A stretch of 64,000 nt of DNA from contig NZ_NFKS01000006.1 in the NCBI RefSeq assembly GCF_002160515.1, positions 1 through 64,000 on the forward strand, in the 5' to 3' direction. The DNA comes from Anaeromassilibacillus sp. An172. GTDB lineage: Bacteria > Bacillota > Clostridia > Oscillospirales > Acutalibacteraceae. The position numbers and the translations under genes were made by a program. Shown here in pieces: positions 59,980 to 64,000 of this stretch (positions within the stretch are counted from its first letter, which is position 1; each line of letters opens with the position of its first letter). The notes under the pieces are model-generated. The model was not told the origin of the DNA. It saw only the letters and a list, made by a program, of their open reading frames with translations, and searched no databases.

Positions 59980-60831
59980 GTGGAAGTATCAAACAGAGCC
60001 CAAGTGCTTGTACAGGCTATGCCTTACATCCAGAAATATGCAGGAAAGACTATTGTTGTAAAATACGGCGGAAACGCTATGATAAACGAAGAGCTTAAAA
60101 GTGCAGTTATGAGCGACATCGTGCTTTTGCAGCTTGTAGGCGTAAACGTGGTTTTGGTTCACGGCGGCGGCCCTGAAATAAACGCAATGCTTAAAAAGAC
60201 CGGAAAAGAAAGCAAATTTGTAAACGGAATGAGAGTTACCGACGAGGAAACAATCGACATTGTTCAAATGGTGCTTGCCGGAAAGGTAAACAAGAGCCTT
60301 GCAAACCAGCTCAATTTAAGCGGCGGTAAAGCAATAGGACTTTGCGGTCTTGACGGAAATCTTTTGAAAGCAGAGAAGCAAACCAAAAACGGAGACATCG
60401 GTTTTGTCGGTGACATAACAGACGTGGACGTTACAGTTATCAACGACGTTATCAACAGCGGATACATTCCGGTTATCGCTACAGTTGCCGGCGGTTCTGA
60501 GGGAGAGGTTTACAACATAAACGCAGATATAGCCGCTTCAGCCATTGCCGCAAAGCTCAACGCTCAAAAGCTCATTCTTATGACCGACGTAAGAGGCTTG
60601 CTCCGTGACAAGGATGACGAGGACACACTTATTTCCGTTGTAAATGTCAGCGAAGTTCCACGTCTTAAAAATGAGGGCATCATAAGCGGCGGAATGATTC
60701 CTAAAATCGACTGCTGTGTTGAGGCTGTACGTCAGGGCGTAGACCGTGCTCACATTCTGGACGGCAGAATCCCTCACTCAATCCTCATAGAACTCTTCAG
60801 CGACGAAGGTATCGGCACAATGTTTTTTTAA
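59980..60831 (+). CDS. argB: Acetylglutamate kinase
   Basis: The 283-aa amino-acid kinase phosphorylates N-acetylglutamate. Visible: KTIVVKYGGNAMINEELK (about residues 21-38), VLVHGGGPEINAML, NGMRVTDEETIDIVQMVLAGKVNK and GGMIPKIDCCVEAVRQGV. The N-terminal helix (VSNRAQVLVQAMPYIQKYAG) is the one associated with arginine-inhibited hexameric forms, so feedback by arginine is plausible. GTG at 59980 has GGGAGG 7 nt upstream; a longer TTG start at 59947 lacks one. Confidence 0.95.
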   Translation: MEVSNRAQVLVQAMPYIQKYAGKTIVVKYGGNAMINEELKSAVMSDIVLLQLVGVNVVLVHGGGPEINAMLKKTGKESKFVNGMRVTDEETIDIVQMVLAGKVNKSLANQLNLSGGKAIGLCGLDGNLLKAEKQTKNGDIGFVGDITDVDVTVINDVINSGYIPVIATVAGGSEGEVYNINADIAASAIAAKLNAQKLILMTDVRGLLRDKDDEDTLISVVNVSEVPRLKNEGIISGGMIPKIDCCVEAVRQGVDRAHILDGRIPHSILIELFSDEGIGTMFF

Positions 60832-60832
60832 T

Positions 60833-60930
60833 TTTTATTTCCGGCGTGTAGAGGTTTCATATTATCTTAAAGTTCTGCACACGCCGGGCGAGACGTTCTC
60901 CTTAGTTATTGGAATGGCTCGCTCGCATAA
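60833..60930 (+). repeat. Covarying hairpin repeat, copy D1
   Basis: CCGGCGTG (60841-60848), a 31-nt loop, CACGCCGG (60880-60887), then GCGAGACG and tail GGAATGGCTCGCTCGC. Fully compensated stem, different from all other copies. It directly follows the argB stop. Confidence 0.85.
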
Positions 60931-60986
60931 AGAATGGATATGGAAATATTTCTTGTAAAAAAATATGTGATTTATAAAAAGTGAAA

Positions 60987-61080
60987 TGAGAGCGAACCAT
61001 TCTAAAATTCAAAGAGAAGGTCTCGCCCGACCTGAAATGAAGTTTATTTCTAAAAATAACCCTTGCAGGTCGGAGATAAA
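60987..61080 (-). repeat. Covarying hairpin repeat, copy D2
   Basis: Minus strand: CCGACCTG (61073-61066), a 31-nt loop, CAGGTCGG (61034-61027), GCGAGACC, and tail AGAATGGTTCGCTCTC. The second stem has a G-T wobble (GCGAG with TTCGC). Confidence 0.85.
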
Positions 61081-61100
61081 AAATTTAAAAATAAAGTTAG

Positions 61101-61198
61101 CTGAGAGCGAACCATTCTAAAAAATTAAACAGAAGGTTTCGCCCGCCGTGTGAACAACTTAAAGGTTAGCTGGAAGTTATGCACGGCGGAAATAAAAA
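61101..61198 (-). repeat. Covarying hairpin repeat, copy D3
   Basis: Minus strand: CCGCCGTG (61189-61182), a 31-nt loop, CACGGCGG (61150-61143), GCGAAACC, and tail AGAATGGTTCGCTCTC. The second stem is compensated here: GCGAA with TTCGC instead of GCGAG with CTCGC. Confidence 0.85.
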
Positions 61199-61215
61199 AG
61201 GCGGATATAAAAAAT

Positions 61216-61641
61216 ATGATAAGAGAGATGAATATTGGCGACTATGAGGGTATGTATGAGATGTGGCAGATAACCACAAAACGTGCCTTGTCTGAGTCGG
61301 ACAGTAAAGAAAACATTCAGAAATATCTTGAAAGAAATAAAGGCTGCAGTTTTGTGGCTGAGGAAAAGGGCAAAATTGTGGGTACAGTGCTTGCTGGTCA
61401 CGACGGCAGAAGAGGATTTATATATCACATGGCGGTTCATCCCGACTATCGAAGAAGAAAAATCGCCCATCAAATGGCGGAAAAGGCCTTGAATGCTTTG
61501 AAAGAACAGGGAATATATAAAACTCACATTTTTTGTTACGAAAATAATAATATGGGTCAGGGCTTCTGGAAAGATTTTGGCTTTAAAAAGCGTGACGATA
61601 TCTACGTTTTCGCCTATAGAACAGACGGAAAAACTGACTGA
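61216..61641 (+). CDS. GNAT-family N-acetyltransferase
   Basis: The 141-aa GNAT protein opens MIREMNIGDYEGMYEMW and has the acetyl-CoA-binding motif A VHPDYRRRKIAHQMAEKAL (about residues 75-93), with the catalytic-region sequence GRRGFIYHMAV before it and CYENNNMGQGFWKDFGF near the end. Similar to the small YpeA/RimI-like acetyltransferases; substrate unknown. It sits between argB and argD, where an ArgA-like N-acetylglutamate synthase would make sense, but it lacks an amino-acid-kinase domain and the role is unproven. ATG at 61216 chosen; the open frame further upstream runs through repeat D3 and is not real. Confidence 0.82.
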   Translation: MIREMNIGDYEGMYEMWQITTKRALSESDSKENIQKYLERNKGCSFVAEEKGKIVGTVLAGHDGRRGFIYHMAVHPDYRRRKIAHQMAEKALNALKEQGIYKTHIFCYENNNMGQGFWKDFGFKKRDDIYVFAYRTDGKTD

Positions 61642-61656
61642 AAAGAAGGTATAAAG

Positions 61657-62835
61657 ATGAATACGGAACAGATTAAAAATCTGGACAACGAAAATATTAT
61701 GCACACCTACGGCAGATATAATGTGGCTTTGAATAAGGGCCAGGGCGCAACTGTTACCGATGTTGAGGGTAAAGAGTATATAGATACAGCTTCCGGTATC
61801 GGCGTAAACTCTGTAGGTTACTGCAATGACGGCTGGATAAACGCAGTTACCGACCAGCTTCATAAGCTTCAGCACGGCTCAAACTACTATTACAACGAGG
61901 TTGTTTCAACTCTTGCAGAGAAGCTTTGCAGTGTTACACCTTTTAATAAGGTGTTTTTCGGAAACAGCGGAGCGGAAGCCAACGAGTGTGCAATAAAGCT
62001 TGCAAGAAAATACAGCTTTGATAAATACGGCAAGGAAAGAACAACTATTATCACACTTAAAAATTCTTTCCACGGAAGAACAATAACCACCCTTTCCGCA
62101 ACAGGTCAGGACGTATTCCATAACTACTTTTTCCCGTTTACACCGGGATTTAAGTACGCCGAAGCCAATAACTTTGAGGATATGCTCTCTAATGTGGATG
62201 ACACAGTCTGCGCAATTATGATAGAGCTTATTCAGGGCGAGGGCGGCGTAAATATTCTTGAAAAGGATTATGTTCAGAAGCTGAGAAAGCTCTGTGACGA
62301 AAAGGATATTGTTTTGATAGTTGACGAGGTTCAGACCGGAGCAGGAAGAACAGGAAAGCTTTACTGCTTTGAAAATTACGATATAGTTCCCGATGTCTGC
62401 ACTTCCGCAAAGGGTATCGGCGGCGGACTTCCAATAGGAATTTGCATGTGTACAGAAAAATACGCAAATGTTATGACACCGTCCACCCACGGAACAACCT
62501 ACGGCGGAAACCCTGTCTGCTGCGCAGGCGCATTGTATGTGCTTAATGAGATTTCCGACGAGAACTTCCTCAAAGAGGTAAGGGAAAAGGGCGAATATTT
62601 TGAAAATAAATTAAGAACCGTTAAGGGTGTAAAGGACGTACGCCGTATGGGTCTTATGATAGGTATTGAGCTTGAAAAGGACAATGCCGGCGAGATTGCA
62701 AAAAAATGTCTGGAAAACGGACTTCTTATAATCACCGCTAAAACTCTGCTTCGTATGCTTCCTCCTTTGGTTATCACATATGAAGAGATAGACAAGGCGG
62801 TTTCAATTCTTGAAAAAACAATTACGGAGGAATAA
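61657..62835 (+). CDS. argD: Acetylornithine aminotransferase
   Basis: The 392-aa class III PLP enzyme converts N-acetylglutamate semialdehyde to N-acetylornithine. Visible: VEGKEYIDTASGIGVNSVG, FFGNSGAEANECAIKLAR (about 103), NSFHGRTITTLSATGQ, VDEVQTGAGRTGKL and the PLP lysine in CTSAKGIGGGLPIG (about residue 250). Succinyl-diaminopimelate (DapC) activity is known for some homologues. GAAGG precedes the ATG, 15 nt after the GNAT gene. Confidence 0.94.
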   Translation: MNTEQIKNLDNENIMHTYGRYNVALNKGQGATVTDVEGKEYIDTASGIGVNSVGYCNDGWINAVTDQLHKLQHGSNYYYNEVVSTLAEKLCSVTPFNKVFFGNSGAEANECAIKLARKYSFDKYGKERTTIITLKNSFHGRTITTLSATGQDVFHNYFFPFTPGFKYAEANNFEDMLSNVDDTVCAIMIELIQGEGGVNILEKDYVQKLRKLCDEKDIVLIVDEVQTGAGRTGKLYCFENYDIVPDVCTSAKGIGGGLPIGICMCTEKYANVMTPSTHGTTYGGNPVCCAGALYVLNEISDENFLKEVREKGEYFENKLRTVKGVKDVRRMGLMIGIELEKDNAGEIAKKCLENGLLIITAKTLLRMLPPLVITYEEIDKAVSILEKTITEE

Positions 62836-62837
62836 AA

Positions 62838-63743
62838 ATGAAACACTTTTTAAAGCTTTTGGATTGCACAACAGAAGAAATTGTAGGAATGCTGAACCTT
62901 GCTGACCAGCTTAAATACGAGCTTAAGCACGGAATTCCACACAGACACCTTGAGGGAAAATCATTGGGTATGATTTTTGAAAAGGCAAGCACAAGAACAA
63001 GAGTATCCTTTGAAGTTGGTATGTACCAGCTTGGCGGACATCCTTTGTTCCTTTCCTCAAAGGATTTGCAGATTGGCAGAGGCGAGCCTGTTCAGGACAC
63101 AGCAAGAGTTCTTTCCCGTTTCCTTGACGGTATTATGATTAGAACTTTCGAGCAGGCAGAGGTTGAGGCTTTGGCTGAGTACGGTTCAATCCCGGTAATC
63201 AATGGGCTTACAGACTTCTGTCACCCATGCCAGATTATGGCTGACCTTATGACAATCAGAGAGTTCAAGGGCAAGCTTGAGGGACTGAAAATGTGCTTCA
63301 TCGGCGACGGCAACAACATGATGAACTCCCTTATCGTAGGCGCACTTAAAACAGGAATGTCAATAGACGTTGCCTGCCCGGAGGGCTATGAGCCGCCAAA
63401 GGAGATTTTGGACTTTGCAGCAGAGTACGGCGACCTGTTCCATATGTACAGAAATCCAATGGACGCCGCAAAGGATGCAGACGTTGTAATCACAGACGTA
63501 TGGGCATCAATGGGTCAGGAAGAGGAAGCAAAGAAGAGAGCTTTGGCATTTGAGGGCTATCAGATAAACAAAGACCTTATGGCAGCAGCTAAGAGCGACG
63601 CAATGGTTCTCCACTGCCTGCCTGCACACCGTGGCGAGGAAATCACAGCCGACGTATTCGAAGAGCACGCAGCAGAAATCTTCGAAGAAGCAGAAAACCG
63701 TCTCCACGCCCAAAAAGCAGTTTTAGTAACCCTCATGAAATAA
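62838..63743 (+). CDS. argF: Ornithine carbamoyltransferase
   Basis: The 301-aa enzyme makes citrulline from ornithine and carbamoyl phosphate. The carbamoyl-phosphate loop FEKASTRTRVSFEVG (about residues 49-63), FCHPCQIMADL and the ornithine/HCLP block VLHCLPAHRGEEI (about 255-267) are all intact. GGAGG precedes the ATG, which is 2 nt after argD. Last gene of the arginine operon; its carbamoyl phosphate would come from carA-carB at 47-52 kb. Confidence 0.97.
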   Translation: MKHFLKLLDCTTEEIVGMLNLADQLKYELKHGIPHRHLEGKSLGMIFEKASTRTRVSFEVGMYQLGGHPLFLSSKDLQIGRGEPVQDTARVLSRFLDGIMIRTFEQAEVEALAEYGSIPVINGLTDFCHPCQIMADLMTIREFKGKLEGLKMCFIGDGNNMMNSLIVGALKTGMSIDVACPEGYEPPKEILDFAAEYGDLFHMYRNPMDAAKDADVVITDVWASMGQEEEAKKRALAFEGYQINKDLMAAAKSDAMVLHCLPAHRGEEITADVFEEHAAEIFEEAENRLHAQKAVLVTLMK

Positions 63744-63850
63744 TTTTTATATCCGACCTGCAAGGGAGGATATAAAAATTAACTTCCGTTTCAGGTCGGG
63801 CGAGACTTTTTGTTAAGCGACGTAGAATTGCTCGCTCACTTTTGGGTTAA
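63743..63850 (+). repeat. Covarying hairpin repeat, copy E1
   Basis: CCGACCTG (63753-63760), a 31-nt loop, CAGGTCGG (63792-63799), GCGAGACT, tail TTAAGCGACGTAGAATTGCTC. It begins right at the argF stop. Confidence 0.85.
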
Positions 63851-63960
63851 TTTTTTATTTCCGCCTTGCAAAGGGTTTGGCTTAAAAATAAAGTTAGTTT
63901 CAAGGCGGGCGAGACGTTATGTTAAACGACTTAGAATGGCTTGCTCATAATTGGGTTAAT
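63851..63960 (+). repeat. Covarying hairpin repeat, copy E2
   Basis: CCGCCTTG (63861-63868), a 32-nt loop, CAAGGCGG (63901-63908), GCGAGACG, tail TTAAACGACTTAGAATGGCT with a wobble-closed second stem (GCGAG/CTTGC). Confidence 0.85.
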
Positions 63961-63979
63961 TTTTAAATAATAAAACAAC

Positions 63980-64000
63980 AACCGTGGTTCTTTGAATTTT
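63980..64000 (+). terminator. Probable argF terminator, cut by the window end
   Basis: AACAACAACCGTGGTTCTT starts the same recurrent terminator seen at 24046; its right arm lies beyond the window. Confidence 0.55.

Noticed and set aside
61150-61215. Longer start for the GNAT protein
   Set aside because: The extra 22 codons run through repeat D3 and have no ribosome site; the ATG at 61216 gives a normal GNAT N-terminus.
8172-63960. The dispersed hairpin repeats as a CRISPR array
   Set aside because: The copies are scattered over 55 kb with no regular spacers, differ in sequence at the stems, and no cas gene is present.

Overview
The window reads as one contiguous piece of chromosome from a low-to-moderate GC, Gram-positive anaerobe of the Clostridia. 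The most likely group is Oscillospiraceae/Ruminococcus-like gut bacteria; this is inferred from gene content, not from a marker search. Supporting signs are strong AGGAGG-type ribosome binding sites with several TTG/GTG starts, DUF2325/DUF3793/DUF4830 proteins, a type III glutamine synthetase, an alpha2-type glycyl-tRNA synthetase, and a secreted fucosidase ending in a type I dockerin.

Layout. 0-4 kb: lexA (minus), a DUF2325-DUF3793 pair behind a metal-repressor-like operator, a MIF-like tautomerase, a YfcE-type phosphodiesterase and ogt. 3.5-8 kb: tetR plus a giant RND exporter with a coiled-coil insertion. 8.3-14 kb: glyQS (minus), a cyclase-family hydrolase, a 649-aa lipoprotein, an HAD phosphatase and queH. 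14.3-18.3 kb: a modular GH29 fucosidase. 18.5-24 kb: a DUF2798 membrane protein behind an attenuator, an orphan MsmX-type ATPase, an rRNA pseudouridine synthase, a DUF4830 protein, an HAD phosphatase and ychF. 24.5-38.8 kb: a Wzx/Wzy surface-polymer operon ending in tarI-tarJ. 38.8-47 kb: a sodium/solute symporter, tRNA-Trp with tandem mini-repeats, two unrecognised proteins, an SDR, a tetR and glnN. 47.4-52.6 kb: carA and a carB-dapF fusion. 52.8-54.6 kb: ccdA-thioredoxin and a flavin reductase. 55-63.7 kb: argG-H-C-J-B-(GNAT)-D-F.

How the genes fit together. The polymer operon has all the steps for a lipid-linked repeat unit: a 4,6-dehydratase and aminotransferase for an amino-deoxy sugar, a priming transferase, three glycosyltransferases, a flippase and a polymerase. 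It also has CDP-ribitol synthesis (TarI/TarJ) and two LicD-type phosphotransferases. This resembles pneumococcal-type teichoic acid more than a plain capsule. The arg operon covers ornithine to arginine with the acetyl-recycling ArgJ route. Carbamoyl phosphate would come from carA-carB, but this CarA has lost two of three glutaminase triad residues (Gly248 and Ser334 where Cys and Glu are expected), and the CarB polypeptide continues directly into an apparently intact diaminopimelate epimerase.

Most notable structure outside genes. (1) Eleven copies of an intergenic repeat whose 8-bp stem changes sequence from copy to copy with compensating changes, while the enclosed loop stays 31 (twice 32) nt. 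(2) Downstream of tRNA-Trp, two tandem units bounded by 17-bp copies of the tRNA 3' end, each carrying a 15-nt perfect antisense of the tRNA T-arm; one unit contains a copy of the repeat in (1) where the other does not.
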